Below, piece after piece: positions 32,526 through 44,223 of a DNA stretch of 64,000 nt. The notes below the pieces were generated by a model that was given only the letters and a program-made list of their open reading frames with translations, was not told the origin of the DNA and made no database searches. Source of the stretch: Xanthoparmelia taractica (Eukaryota; Ascomycota; Lecanoromycetes; Lecanorales; Parmeliaceae); NCBI GenBank assembly GCA_033085395.1, contig JANQBS010000182.1, positions 16,328 to 80,327 of the forward strand, written 5' to 3'. A program made the position numbers and the translations under genes. Numbering within the stretch: the first letter of the stretch is position 1; each line of letters starts with the position of its first letter.

Positions 32526-33138
32526 ATGTTCAAAGCACTCGCATCCATCGATGTCCTCGTGTACCCAACAGACGGGCGATTTGAGTACATCGACAACCTT
32601 GAGACCATAAAAGTGGACAACCTTGAATGGTCGTCTTTCGCAACATTGAATGCCCCTTATGATCTGCTACAATCCCTCAAGGAAGAACTCCTCGAAGACC
32701 TCGAGTCTGCGAAGGTTTGGAAAGCCGGCGATGTCATGGTCTACTGTGACGATAAACATCAACTGGAGCCTAAGATTACCCTTCAGCCAGATACTGGAAA
32801 ATCGGTCCAGGTCCAGTACAGCTTGGAAGGACCGCGCTGTCCTCGGCAACATCAAATATCATGCATTCTTCACAACATCCTCAGACCCAGCGCTCAACAT
32901 AAACTCCTGTGTGAGTCCCGACCTGAGGGGCGAGGTGTTCCTGCTCAAGCTTTCGAACACGGTCGATGAGAACGGATTACGGTTTTATGTGGATTTTCCA
33001 CAGGTAACGTCCCAATCGGAGTACGTGATAGTGGACAGGTGTCTCGAGCAAGTCAGACGTTTTATTGAGAATCGCCCGCACGCGATGCACCGACTAAGAT
33101 GGGCGAGTGACATGGCTGCTCTCAGCGGGATGCGGTAA
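32526..33138 (+). pseudogene. copy B of the unrecognised pair, frameshifted
   Basis: From ATG at 32526 the frame reads MFKALASIDVLVYPTDGRF and continues for about 105 codons. Near 32835 the coding-like sequence moves to the next frame (AVLGNIKYHAFFTTSSD) and continues through FLLKLSNTVDENGLRFYVDF to a stop at 33138, about 200 residues in total. One surplus base would explain the shift; there is no plausible intron at the junction. The last third is related to copy A just upstream. The N-terminal part suggests a compact alpha/beta protein, but I recognise no family. Confidence 0.45.
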
Positions 33139-33931
33139 ATGCACCATACCGTCCTCATTGCCGAGTAGAGCATGCCTGTCCATGGGTCACCATAGCTCAT
33201 ACCGCCCTTACCGCTGGTCCAAGCATGCGTGTCTTAGGGGGTACCTTATCATTCCCAAAACTGTCCTTACCATTAATCCAAGCATGCGGGTATAGCAGTA
33301 TCAACGTAAACAATAATACAATGAATACAATGATCCCAAATCAAGCCACATCCTCTCAATGCCACTTGTCGCAGCGTGACTCGCTCGTCTCCCGAAAACC
33401 CCCGCCCGTAACTGACAGTCCGTTAGGATCACATGCACCAATCGCAGCCCTGTCGCTTACCTGCCCAACTCCGGAATGAAGCATCACCCTGCATTCATTT
33501 CTTTCTTTCGGCAGCGAGCAATTCCGCAAATCCGTGCTGACGAATAAGGTCGCATTTTTTTCTTTATTTCTCTTCAAGTCACGCGCGACCTTGCTCGAGG
33601 ACAGTGGATCGACGTATTCACCCCTTCATTTCCGCATCGGCACGGCCCTCACGGATGAGTTATAGGATTCATGCAGGTCTCGCTCCTTGGTCTTTCGGTT
33701 GGTCCGAAGCCAATAACACCACCCGTAATCGTTCCCCCAGCTGATCAAAGCTGTAGGAAGAGCGAGCGCCAAGTCTCTTTCCCCCTCCCCCCAAGCTTGA
33801 CCTCCAGGCCTTGTCCACAAAGGAGAAATGCTTGCCTTTCTTAGGGAAGGCTCTTGCGCTAGCCGGTATATAAGTAAACCCCCTCGCTCTCTGGCATTCC
33901 TTCTGATCACAAGTCAGCCCAGCAGCCAACA
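33139..33931. other. intergenic region with duplicated motif
   Basis: About 800 bases. Two diverged copies of a segment with CCTTACC and then CCAAGCATGCG occur near 33207-33232 and 33268-33292. A TATATAAG box at 33867 precedes the next frame. No gene recognised. Confidence 0.4.
33867..33874 (+). promoter_or_regulatory. TATA box
   Basis: TATATAAG 58 bases ahead of the ATG at 33932, with a pyrimidine/CA-rich leader in between. The same octamer precedes the gene pair at 31.9-33.1 kb. Confidence 0.5.
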
Positions 33932-34168
33932 ATGCCTTGCCCTCAGTGTGCCCGAAACCCCATCAAGCCGTCCATCCACACCCAGTGGCGTTGCATCCAT
34001 CAAATGCCTGTGGAATTTCCCACCGACGGGGTCAAGTTCGTCGAGAACAACCTGATCCCGCGTGGCGCCAAGATCAAATCCAAGGTCCCAGATGCGACCA
34101 CCATTCTCCTCCGCGCGTTCTTGCTGAGCCTCCCGGAGGCCACTCCAAGGGGTCTGGGACGGCAGTAG
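33932..34168 (+). CDS. small Cys-containing hypothetical protein ending at an in-frame TAG
   Basis: 78 codons from ATG (MPCPQCARNPIKPSIHTQWR) to TAG at 34166-34168, preceded by a TATA box. A C-x2-C pair lies at residues 3-6, with further Cys and His nearby, but no complete zinc-binding set. The same frame resumes directly after the stop and stays open to 34621, so this may be the 5' part of a longer gene interrupted by a nonsense codon. No family recognised. Confidence 0.35.
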   Translation: MPCPQCARNPIKPSIHTQWRCIHQMPVEFPTDGVKFVENNLIPRGAKIKSKVPDATTILLRAFLLSLPEATPRGLGRQ

Positions 34169-34621
34169 GACGTCCCTATGGAAGGGGGCGAGGAAACTCA
34201 ACCCCTTGCCATATATACCCCAGAGGTGGTGCCCAGAGACGGACAAGATCCCGGCGGCAATTCCTACCCACCATGGAACGACATCGTGCCCGGACACGGC
34301 AATACCCCAGCGGCAACATCTACCCACCCCATGACAAAACATCTCAACTCAGTCTCATACCAATCTCAAACGGACGGCTATTCAGCTATCGCCCGGTACA
34401 ACACTCGCTACTCCATGACCAATATCTCTGGCATTGAAAGCTGCCCCGGCAGGGCCACTTTCGCCACAAATCGGACCATCCCACTATTGAAGCACTATCG
34501 AAGCACTATTGAAGCAAACGCAATCATATCAGCCACCATGCACATTACTGAAACAAGAAGACGCTCGTGTAACCTCGATATTCACCCTCGGGCAGGATAT
34601 CATGCAAAGAAAAATGGTTAG
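34169..34621 (+). other. in-frame continuation after the TAG codon
   Basis: Same reading frame as 33932-34168, open for 150 codons with ATG at 34178 (MEGGEETQPLAIYTPEVV). Composition is Pro/Gly/Ser/Thr-rich with repeats of NSYPPWND type, unlike random sequence. It could be a readthrough extension, the rest of a broken gene, or a separate start. Confidence 0.3.
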
Positions 34622-34970
34622 GACAAGGTCGATGCCAAAAACCTACGCTCGTTTCGACTTACGACTCGTTGAATTTCCCTGACCTAGGTTGGGTCAGGAG
34701 TTTGCATTAGCGTTGATTTTCGAAGGTCCTTCCCTACCCAATGTGCCAGCTTTTACTGTTTCCGCGGACCCTAGTGTCAACTATGGCACGCGGAAAGGGA
34801 ATGAGACTTAGAAAGTAGACAGATGCAATAAGAAACAAGACAATGATCCACAATTGATGGGCTGCTACCCGTAAAATATGAATTGCAATCGCCAGAGGAG
34901 CTGAACTTCCTTCCGCAGTTCTACCAATCCCAGCACCTGACGCTATGTTTTGGACAGCAGTGACGAGACT
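34622..34970. other. intergenic region with a short perfect inverted repeat
   Basis: Holds the 3' flank of PRP31. CCTGACC and GGTCAGG face each other across a 7-base spacer near 34680-34700; it could be a hairpin or a dimeric protein site. Nothing else recognised. Confidence 0.35.
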
Positions 34971-36881
34971 TCAAACTTCCTTCTTCGCCATCTTTTTGAG
35001 TGGTAGGCTGGGGACTTTGAAACCTCCACTATCTATTACAGCGCCATTACCATTTGATGCAGTAGCACCCCCCACCTGCGTGAAGGTGCCCCCCTTAAAC
35101 CATCGATCATCATCCTCGGCTAGCTTTCTTTTCCGTTCGGCTTGCATCTTGGGGTCCACAAGCTCCAGCCCTTGCACGGGGGTGAAAGCAATGCTACTCG
35201 CCGTCCCACTCATGCCAGCCCCGACACCAGTTGTTCTTAGGCCATGCTGGGCGAAGGTGTTGCCACCAGATTGTCCAAACCCACGCAGAGAGGTTGCGGT
35301 ACCTGAGCCAAGAGGCGTTGCGGTGCCCCAGCCCTTGTTGTTTTTACTGAGCTTGGCTTTGGTGCGCTGATCGATTTGCTGAGAGCGGATGCGGCCTTCA
35401 TTCGCCTGACCAATCATACCGAGACCTTTCGTGGTCTCTGCATAACCTACTTCTTTCTCCTCCTTCCCGAATGCCATCCTGTTCTGCGCTTTGCGAAGGT
35501 CAGTCATTGCGGTCGCTTCCTTGGCTTTGCGCGCGCGTCGACCACCACGTTTTCTAGATGGTTTGTCATCTGGAGCAGGCAAAGCTCGTGGTCCTTTGTT
35601 AGGAGGAGGTTCTGTAAGTTTTTCGAGGCGGTCTAGACAATCGGATTTCAGTTGTTCGCCGCTGGAGCCGTCAGGGCTGTTGTGAACGCGATCAACGCGA
35701 GCTGCGAGGACGACTTTTGCAGAGACAATGCGCATGGCCTGGCGTTTGAGATCATTGGGTATACCTCTGATTATGGGAGAATGGTAGAGGAAGCCTTGCT
35801 GCCGTACACCAACATTAGTGGCAAAGCCTGTCTGTGATTGCTTCTTCGATCCAAGAGGAGGTAGATTGCATGATGGAGTCTTTGCAAGGCCAGTCAGACC
35901 GCCGGCAAAGTTCAGTAACTGCGCTGCAGTGAGGGAGCCGATCAAAGCTGTGAGATTCGGTGCAAATAGATTCATCCGTGACTGAACATATTCGGTCAGA
36001 ACTCTCTTCGCTCGGTCCAGCGACAACGTCATCTCGCAAGCTCTCATAATCCTTTGCAGCTCCGCCTCTGTCAGTTCACGCCCTCTGGACGTAGTCGCCT
36101 CGACGGTTACAACCATGAGCGAAGGTCCGTCCAAGATCGATTTTAGCGATGCGCCGACAATGTTGTCGGTCTTCTGCGCGAGCTCCTTGATGTTGTCCAT
36201 AGGTCCATTGCCTATGATTGCGACAGACTTGGCGTAGTCGAGAGGATTTGTGACAAGGGTCTCCAGTTCGGGGAAGCGGGTTGAATAGTGATCACGAATA
36301 TACTTGTGCACGAGGATGATCTCGTTATCAATGGATGTTGAAAGAGTGTTGGACTGTGTAAGGAGATGATATTCGGGATTATCTTCGATCGAGCCGACGA
36401 AAGTGGTCTGCTGCCCTGGCGGCAGATTTTGGTAATGGGATATTTTCTGAGTGCGACGGAGAACGTCAGGGCTATGTCCACGGAAGATGTAAACTTTGGC
36501 TTATTTGTATGGAGCAAGAAGAAACAAGAGAAAAGCAAATACCTGTAATACTGGCTCCAGGGTTTTCATCAAACCTGCGACACTTCGCACATCATTTACT
36601 CCTCCAAGCTGCATCTTCTCAACTTTGGCCTTGGCCTCTTCCTCATCCTCAACGTCTGCGGCGGCACCTGTTGCGATTGAGGCTCCGAGATCTGCTTCTT
36701 CATCTTCGCTCACATCTTCTTCGTCTCCATCTACTATCATAGATCCTTCAGGTGCTGGAACTCGGCCGTTGGTTGCGGGCGGTGTCGCGTCATCGTGTAA
36801 AAATCCATTCGGCTGCTCGCCCTCGCCTTCAGAACCTGAATCCTCGAAGTCGTTGAGTAGCTCGTCAGCTAGCGTAGACAT
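34971..36881 (-). CDS. PRP31: U4/U6 snRNP protein Prp31
   Basis: Two minus-strand exons (36881-36543 and 36446-34971) with a 96-nt intron ending CGCACTCAG; the join reads LMKTLEPVLQ-KISHYQNLPP; 604 residues. The N-terminal ~110 residues are acidic. The Nop domain includes VGSIEDNPEYHLLTQSN and DNEIILVHKYIRDHYSTRFP, then the NOSIC/Nop core with SGLTAAQLLN-like and GFLYHSPII motifs. The C-terminal Prp31-specific domain carries a Lys/Arg cluster (KPSRKRGGRRARKAKE). Prp31 binds the 15.5K-U4 snRNA complex and bridges U4/U6 with U5 in the tri-snRNP. Its start faces TYS1 across 218 bases. Confidence 0.94.
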
Positions 36882-37099
36882 GGTAGATGACTTGTGTGGG
36901 TGACAAAGTTTTGAATCTGAAGGTTTTCAGGTTTGACGTTGTTCAATCTCGATATGCAAGTCAGGTCTTGGCGCGGGCGCTAACGGGAATGCCCGAATAC
37001 CGATGGGAAAACTTCGGCGATAGAAACAGAGATGCGTCAGAAACCGTTGCAAATGTTCTTTTCAGAATCACTCCGACTAGTGTCTCGATTTCTCCTACG
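36882..37099. promoter_or_regulatory. bidirectional promoter of PRP31 and TYS1
   Basis: 218 bases between the two start codons. No TATA box is visible, as is usual for housekeeping pairs. An upstream in-frame start at 36887 would add 71 residues to TYS1, but this stretch lacks synthetase sequence. Confidence 0.6.
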
Positions 37100-38599
37100 A
37101 TGGCAGAACAATCGAGTCGGGAGGAGAGGCTCAAACTGATCCATCAGAATCTGCAAGAGGTTCTCAGACCTGACATTATCCAACAGGTCGTTCTGACGGA
37201 AGATAGACCTCTGAAGATCTACTGGGGTATGGCTAAGCTCGACCGTCGAATCTGCTGCAATAGTTGACTCTCTTAGGCACTGCGACTACCGGTCGGTACG
37301 TACACAAGTATCCCTATGAGGCTGCAGACTCTGACATGACAGACCTCACTGCGCCTACTTTGTGCCCATGGTAAGCATTAGACGGGAAAGAATTTAAAAC
37401 CTTCGGACTGACAATATATAATAGGTCAAGCTCGCTCACTTCCTTCGCGCCGGCTGTAAAGTCAAAATACTTCTCGCTGATATTCACGCCTTCCTCGACG
37501 CCCTGAAAGCACCAATTGAGCTGGTCAAAGAACGGGCGAAGTACTACAAATTTGTGATAACATCCCTCCTCAAAGCGATCAACGTTCCTATAGATCAATT
37601 GGAGTTCATTATGGGTAGCGAATACCAGACTTCGAGCAGTTACACTATGGACTTATTCAAGTTGAGCTCGGTGGTAACGGAACACGATGCAAAAAAGGCA
37701 GGCGCCGAGGTAGTGAAGCAGATGGAGAATGCCCCATTGAGTGGTCTCATCTACCCTCTAATGCAGACGCTAGATGAGCAATACCTAGACGTGGATGCAC
37801 AATTTGGCGGCCTGGACCAACGAAAGATTTTTACATTTGCCGCAGAGCAACTCCCCCGGATCAACTATAAAGAACGAGCTCATCTGATGAATCCAATGGT
37901 ATGCCCTAAACAGTCGGATTGACCTAATGGCTCATAAAAGACAGGTACCGGGCCTCGCAGGGGGAAAGATGTCGGCATCGGATCCAGATTCGAAGATAGA
38001 TATACTAGACACACCTGAGGCAGTGAAGAAGAAGCTGAAAAAAGCATACGCTGCGCCTAAAGAAGTGGCGGGCAACGGTTTGATCGGTTTCGTAGAACAT
38101 GTCTTATTGCCAGTCAGTGCTCTAAAGACCGACGGTAAAGGCAAGTTTGTGGTGGAGCGGAGAGAGGGAGAACCCCTGGTCTACGAAAGCATCGAGACGC
38201 TAAAGGATGACTACATAGCCGATACGGTAAGTCACTAACATTAAGCCCCGTAGTCCCAAATCCCGTGTAAAGCCTTTGAAGATCTTTACCTATAGGTCGC
38301 TGTTTCAATAGCTGACCATTTAATAGCTCACGCCACAGCTACTGAAGTCGGGCGTAACCGACGCACTCAATGCGCTCCTCGATTCTATACAAGCAGAATT
38401 CAAGGCGTCCGAGGAATGGCAAGAGACGGAACGGAAAGCTTACCCACCGCCAGAAGTGAAAAAGAAGCCGAAGAAGGAGAGGAAGTTGGGGGACCGGTTT
38501 CCAGGCATTGTTAGGGATCAGGTGAAGCCTGATGATAAAGTACAAGAGGAACAGGAGAAACACGAGGATGAATTGGTCACTGGCCTTTGCAAACCATGA
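37100..38599 (+). CDS. TYS1: cytosolic tyrosyl-tRNA synthetase
   Basis: Six exons: 37100-37226, 37277-37295 (19 nt), 37343-37370 (28 nt), 37425-37898, 37945-38226 and 38327-38599; every phase fits; 400 residues. The class I signature RPHCAYFVPM (HIGH equivalent, residues ~49-58) spans the small exons. MGSEYQTSSSYTMDLF forms the tyrosine pocket and KMSAS lies at 224-228 (AGGKMSASDPDSKID). The C-terminus is a Lys-rich tail with the anticodon-binding helices (LKSGVTDALNALLDSIQAEF). It charges tRNA-Tyr in the cytosol. The two micro-exons and the 100-nt last intron are unusual only in size. An alternative acceptor at 38295 would break the frame. Confidence 0.94.
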
Positions 38600-39197
38600 C
38601 TGCTGTTGGGACGCTTGCGAAAATAAATAACCATTGAGTCATATGCAGCTTCAGGGGACAACCCTACCTCGCCAGTAAAACGCAAGCCTAACATATCTCA
38701 TATGTTGGCCAACAAGGCAGAGGGGGTTGAACGACCCAACTCTTCACCACCCCGCAGTATTCTGCAGTGGCTTCGTACTTGCGAAGATGGAGGGAAAAGT
38801 CTAGACCATAACATAGAACAGATCTAGCAATAACAAAACAAACACGAGTTAGCATGATAGAACCTTGACAAAAAAGGGAGCGTCGACCAATTGGACTGTG
38901 TTTCATATGTTGTTGTAGAGTAGCCATCGTATTCGTGTTATCAGTAATCTTGCAGCTCGGTTACAGTTCTCCTTGCTGCGGCGCGGGGCCAAATTGATTG
39001 GTGTACGAGTACGTAGTACTGTAGGGCTGATTGGGCATGGCTTGCGCGGGATCGATAATAAATATACTAAGTACATGATCGAGCGAGCTGGACAATCTTT
39101 TCACGTTTCCCTTTACCTGTACATAGTCTGTATTCAATCGCCAACAGTCATCACCGAACCTCCGTAAACTGCTCCTCCTTTCCGTCCGTCTCCGAAC
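38600..39197. other. intergenic region
   Basis: About 600 bases holding the TYS1 3' end and the promoter of the Zn2Cys6 gene. Short frames on both strands only. No repeat or RNA gene seen. Confidence 0.4.
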
Positions 39198-42197
39198 ATG
39201 ACCTTTAACGCGGCCAATGACGATGACGGCTACTTCAACGATCTCTCTAGGCAGCCGCATTTAGAATCGCAGGATTCGATCAGTCCCAGCGAGCAGAATC
39301 GTACTGATGCTATCGGGGCAGAGACCGGAACGGCGAAACCAAAGCGCATTGCATGCGTGATATGCAGGAAGAGGAAGCTCAAGTGCGACGGGAACAAGCC
39401 AAAGTGCGCGACATGTGCCCGACTTGGACATAATTGTGCATATGATGAAGTACGGCGAAAGAGTGGACCGAAGAGAGGATATGTCAAAGATTTAGAAGCA
39501 CGGTTAGGTCGGTATATTCCTACAGCTATAGAGTTGGGAACCGTGGGCTGATGCCGTCCATCCTGCGCAGCGCAAGTGGAGGGGAAACTTAAGACCCAAC
39601 ACAATAAGACGTCCAAGAATACCAATGAATCTGAACAACTTGGAGGTCCAGAGACCGTTTCCGCCACCCGAGAGCCGATGGGAATTCAATCAGGGATGCA
39701 GCAGTTCATCCCTAATCCTTCTTACGATGCGATGCCGACCATCGACCCCATCACTCTACCTATGACAGATATAGCCCCAGATTTCATGTCAGGCCCCGAG
39801 TTTGTGCCACAGATAGATCTCAACCTCGACGAGAGCTTTTCTTGGGAGATGATAGGTCTTGGATTGGAAGAGCCAATGCCCACGCAGGAAGCAGTCGACG
39901 AATTGTACGATCTTCGCCTGCCCAATTTATGGTATGCTGACAAAGCGAAAGAACACAGATATATCTCGATAAAATACAACCATCTTTACCAATGATTCAC
40001 AAATATCGATATTATGCTTCTATGAACCTGGCTCCTGACAGGCGCCCACCAATCTGCCTGAGGTACATCATGTGGTGTCATGCAGCCTCCATTACAGACA
40101 AATATATGCACCATCAAGATATTTTCTACAGACGGGCACGGAAGTATATCGAGCTCGATGAGATGAAAAGCCAAGGCGAAGCGTTGGTATCGCTAGCACA
40201 TGCGCAGACCTGGGTTCTCATCTGCGCGTATGAATTCAAGATGATGTACTTTCCAAGAGCCTGGATGAGCGTCGGTCGTGCGGCACGACTGGCTCTTATG
40301 ATGGGCTTGAACCGAGTAGATGGTGCTGGCTTGGACGTAAAGCAAGCCTTGCCACCGGCAAGAGATTGGATTGAACTTGAAGAGAGGAGAAGGACATTTT
40401 GGATGGCTTACTGTGTAGATCGTTACGCCAGTATCGGCACAGGGTGGCCGATGGCGATCGATGAAAGAGATGTAAGGCTACTCTACCCAACTTTGGCCCT
40501 GATATTAACGGCGTCCAAGATCAATAATTGCCTCCCCGTCAGCGAGGAGGCGTATGAAAGCGGTACAGCCCAGAAAGCGCCGACTTTAGAAGATGCCATG
40601 AGACCTCAGCAAGCAGCTCAGCTTTCATCCTTTGCCGGAGTTGTGCTCGTCACCCACTTTTTTGGACTCAATCTAACCCATCTCCACCGCCCGGAACCCA
40701 ACGGACAAGACCAAGACATGAGCGGGCCATTTTGGAAACGGCACCGCGCTATGGACAACGATTTGCTGAAAACCGCTCTTCAGCTTCCTTCATCCCTTAA
40801 GCTGCCGTCGGGTATACGAAATCCCAACATTGTGTTCCTAAATTTCGCCCTCCACACCTGTACAATCTGTCTCCACCAAGCAGCAATTTTCAAAGCAGAG
40901 AAGAACCAATTACCAAGGTCCATAGTTGAGCAGAGTAGGACGCGCTGTATATTGGCAGCAGCGGAGATAGCTAGTGTGATGCGTTTGACCAGTCATCTAG
41001 ACGTTGCAGGCGTGAGTAAAACACCTTCCCCCACCTCGAAGCCATCCCGGCTAACGACATTTAGATGAACCCTTTTATGGCGTTCTCTCTATATGTCGCC
41101 GCTCGCGTCTTCGTCCAGTATCTTAAGAAGATGCCCGCTGACCAGGAAGTCCGACAGTCCCTAGAATTCCTTGTAGCTGCTATGCAAGCACTACAGATGA
41201 AGAACCCCCTTACAGAATCGTTCTTGGTACAGTTGAATCTGGATATTGAGGGGAGCGGCCTCAGCACCTCTTCGCACAATCCAGACTCACAACACATGGA
41301 GGGAATGGTAAGCAGTCTCTGTCGGTCACTACTACTTATCAAATTACGCTTCAACTACATGGGTCTCCACTGACTCAATTCCAGGGCTCGACTCGTTTGC
41401 CAGCCGACTATGGTGTCAGCAAATATGATTGCTCCCCTATCTTCCACTTCTCAGAGACATCTGAGGAAGGCCGATCACCTGCAGAGAATCTACCCCCTGA
41501 GGACTTACGAATTCCGAAACACGACGTGAAGAAGGGAAACTCAGCAGTCGGCATTGAAGATCCTCGCCAGCAAACATATGCCTATCGTGGCGCCGCCGAC
41601 TTCATTGCCAGAGAAACGAATCACTCTCGACCTTACTTCCCAGAGACTGCGCAGTATTCCCCCCATCTTCCCCAGGATGATATCCAAAAGAAATCCGGCG
41701 CTCTCCCTCGACGATTTGAAAAGATCTTTCCAAACGCCGAGTGGAACCAAGGTCACATAGGCTCGTTAGCAAGCGCTAACGCCTTGACGGATAGCGACAA
41801 GATCAACTCCATCAACAATGCAAACACTCGAAATTTGGATACTGAAATGACCGACCACTCTGCTAATTCCCGCGGTCTAACGCCGCAGTCGAGCAGTGGT
41901 TACAACCACTCTTCATCAAATACATCATATTCCCCGTCGCAGGCACATGATGATGATCCAAATGCATCCGGTACTGGCGGAGCAAGTAGCTTTTTGCCAG
42001 CATTTGCACCTTCGCCTCGCACTACCTCGGCACAACCTCAACAAGATCCGTTCAAGATTCCGGCTGGCTGGGATGTGGGGACGGGAATGACTCCTGGGCA
42101 GGGGATGACTCCGGCAAGTATGACGGGTATGACACCTGACGGTGGTTGGGAGAAGCTTATGGACAGCATGGGGTGGGAGACGGGGAGGACTGGATAA
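39198..42197 (+). CDS. Zn2Cys6 transcription factor with fungal-specific regulatory domain
   Basis: Six exons: 39198-39507, 39571-39904, 39952-40471, 40520-41011, 41065-41307 and 41385-42197; 903 residues. The binuclear cluster has Cys at 53, 56, 63, 70, 73 and 80 (C-x2-C-x6-C-x6-C-x2-C-x6-C), followed by a basic linker (RRKSGPKRGYVKDLEARL) and a short coiled coil across the first junction (AQVEGKLKTQ). The middle homology region (PF04082 type) contains RAARLALMMGLNRVDG and ERRRTFWMAYCVDRYAS. The C-terminus is Ser/Asn/Gly-rich with GMTP repeats. It should act as a nuclear DNA-binding dimer. Introns 1 and 2 were placed by phase and family fit; donor GTCGGT of intron 1 is weak. Target pathway unknown; no metabolic cluster beside it. 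Confidence 0.88.
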
Positions 42198-42804
42198 AGA
42201 ATGATGGGAGAAGAGAAGGCACGGACAAGGGTCCTGGCATGGACTTCTGACGAAAGACACCTTTAGGACGAGACCGCTGCCGGTGATCGACGCTTGGAGG
42301 CTGGACAACGATTGGAACGGGGACATCCCCTCATGCAGAAGGAATCACTGTTTATTATCCGACTTGTCCTTGGAGGCTGCTACTGAATTGTTTTGAGCCG
42401 AACGTAAACGTTCATGAAATGCTTATATTTTCTGTAAATAGTCGACTTGTAGCGGTACATGATAGCAGACTAGCTTCATATTAAGAAAGCTGTCGTTGAA
42501 CGAACTTTGCACCCTGCTCACATGTCCCGTGAGCCGTTTCCGCACAGTACGAATAGCGAGCGTTCATTGCACGAGGTCGAGGAGCAGCCAGATACCGCAT
42601 TTTGATGCATTCTTGCACGAAGATTCTCCAATGTCATCAGCAACAATGTACCTGATATTCATCAAGGAATTAGACTCTATTCTTCCATGTCTACCTTAGC
42701 TTCTGATTATTCCAAGTCTATCACAGTCATTAAGCGTCCCGCACGCTATGCAACGCCCTTCTATAACCATCTATACGCATGTGAAACACAAATGCCAATA
42801 CCAT
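42198..42804. other. intergenic region between converging genes
   Basis: 3' flanks of the Zn2Cys6 gene and of the UPF0643-like gene. Only short frames. No RNA gene or repeat noticed. Confidence 0.4.
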
Positions 42805-43541
42805 TTAATCTTTCCACGGCGTGATACTCCAAGCCCTTGCGCCGTCGCCAATCTCGAACCTCAACCGCTCCAGTTTCCACTCCGTGTACATGTTTATCGT
42901 CGCTCTCATGGCCTCCTTGTGCCCCGGACCAACACTGGCGGGGCGAGCGTCTGCGAAGTTGCGCCATATGCCTGGTCAAATGTGTCAATTTGGGGGGGTT
43001 TCATGCCGTTGGAGATGGCGGAAGTGGTACATGTAGCCAGGTTCCTTCCGTCCTTGTCGGGCAGCCCGAACCAATATTTCAACAACCCGCCGCTTTTTGT
43101 AGCTTCCGCATGAGATCTCTCGTCGAGGCGGCCGAGGTGCGTGCGGTCAGTCATTGGGGGAACCTGGGATCTGAAGACCACGATGTAGAAATGTTGGTGG
43201 GTCCATTGGTGTCCTGATGAGTCGAGTAACGACTTCAGTCGCTCTATCACCGCATCCCAATTGAATGATTGGTGGTACGGGGCAGTGGCGTAGTCTTCTC
43301 GGACCGATTGGAGGGCGGTCAGTGCCTTTGCTACCAGTCTTTGTGATTCTTCGAGCGGTCTTAGATCAAGAAGATGTGGTAACGTGGTATATGGGGAAAC
43401 GACAAGATGGCTTCCGAGATCGGCCTGTTGACCATCGTGTGCTGGGAATGCAGGGTTTTGAAGACTTTGATAGGTATCTGCCCGAGGATATTCTTCTACT
43501 GAAAACGGGGTTGAACTGGAGCGGACCGCTGCTTGCAACAT
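42805..43541 (-). CDS. UPF0643-like conserved fungal protein
   Basis: Two minus exons (43541-43031 and 42971-42805) with a 59-nt intron, phase 1; 225 residues from MLQAAVRSSSTPFSVEEY. The frame is open upstream to 43703, but that part is Phe/Ser/Cys-rich and reads like leader. Conserved-looking segments are LDLRPLEESQRLVAKAL, HQHFYIVVFRSQVPP, LGRLDERSHAEA, GGLLKYWFGLPD and the C-terminal EWKLERLRFEIGDGARAW followed by SITPWKD. This matches my memory of the fungal UPF0643 family. Function unknown; no signal or membrane segment. Confidence 0.68.
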
Positions 43542-44223
43542 CTTGTAAAGGACCGAATAGTCACGGGTAAAGAATTGGTCAAGGTAAGGAGCAGGAAACA
43601 GTGGAAAGGCAGAGAAACAGAGACAGAAATGGTGGACTGCTGAATGCGTTCTAGAAAAAGACTCGCATAACCGATCACAAAATCCCAAGGAAAATTTTGC
43701 CAATTTAGGGTCCGATAAGGCGCGATAGACATGGTGCGAGAATCAGACAAAAGCACGCAATAGAAAAGCTCATCGTAAGCTGACAGATGCGAATAGCTTC
43801 AAATTCCGTACAGATGGATCCAATGGAATGGTATCAGCTAATCATGACAAGCTTGGGGAAAGAATGCCAAGCGCTTTCAGGGGTTCATACGCCTGATGGG
43901 GACTTTTTCGATGTTATGAGGGGAAGATGCCACCCTTTTGACAGAGCAACGCTCATAGCTTTTGATGGTAGCCATCAAAATTCGGCTCCTTACCTTCATC
44001 AGTGGGTAATAACAGCGAGTGTTGATGGAAGAGAAGAGAAATGACAACGGCAACACCTAAGACCGATGGGTGCACCGGTAGAACCTCGGGCGAATCTCGG
44101 TGCTCTGACATGACCTAAAAAGATTAAGGCTCTTCAGTACTGGCCCATCGGGCCAATACGCATGCAGGAAAGACCTAATACGTCGCCGCCTTTACATATT
44201 GAAAAGTGCAGGGTATACAGGTC
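43542..44223. other. divergent intergenic region
   Basis: About 680 bases between two start codons in opposite directions; promoters of both genes are expected here. A plus frame at 43787-44044 has no domain and may be chance. Confidence 0.4.

Noticed and set aside
35376..36039. Frames on both strands within PRP31
   Set aside because: Shadows of the PRP31 coding strand; no independent domain or start context.
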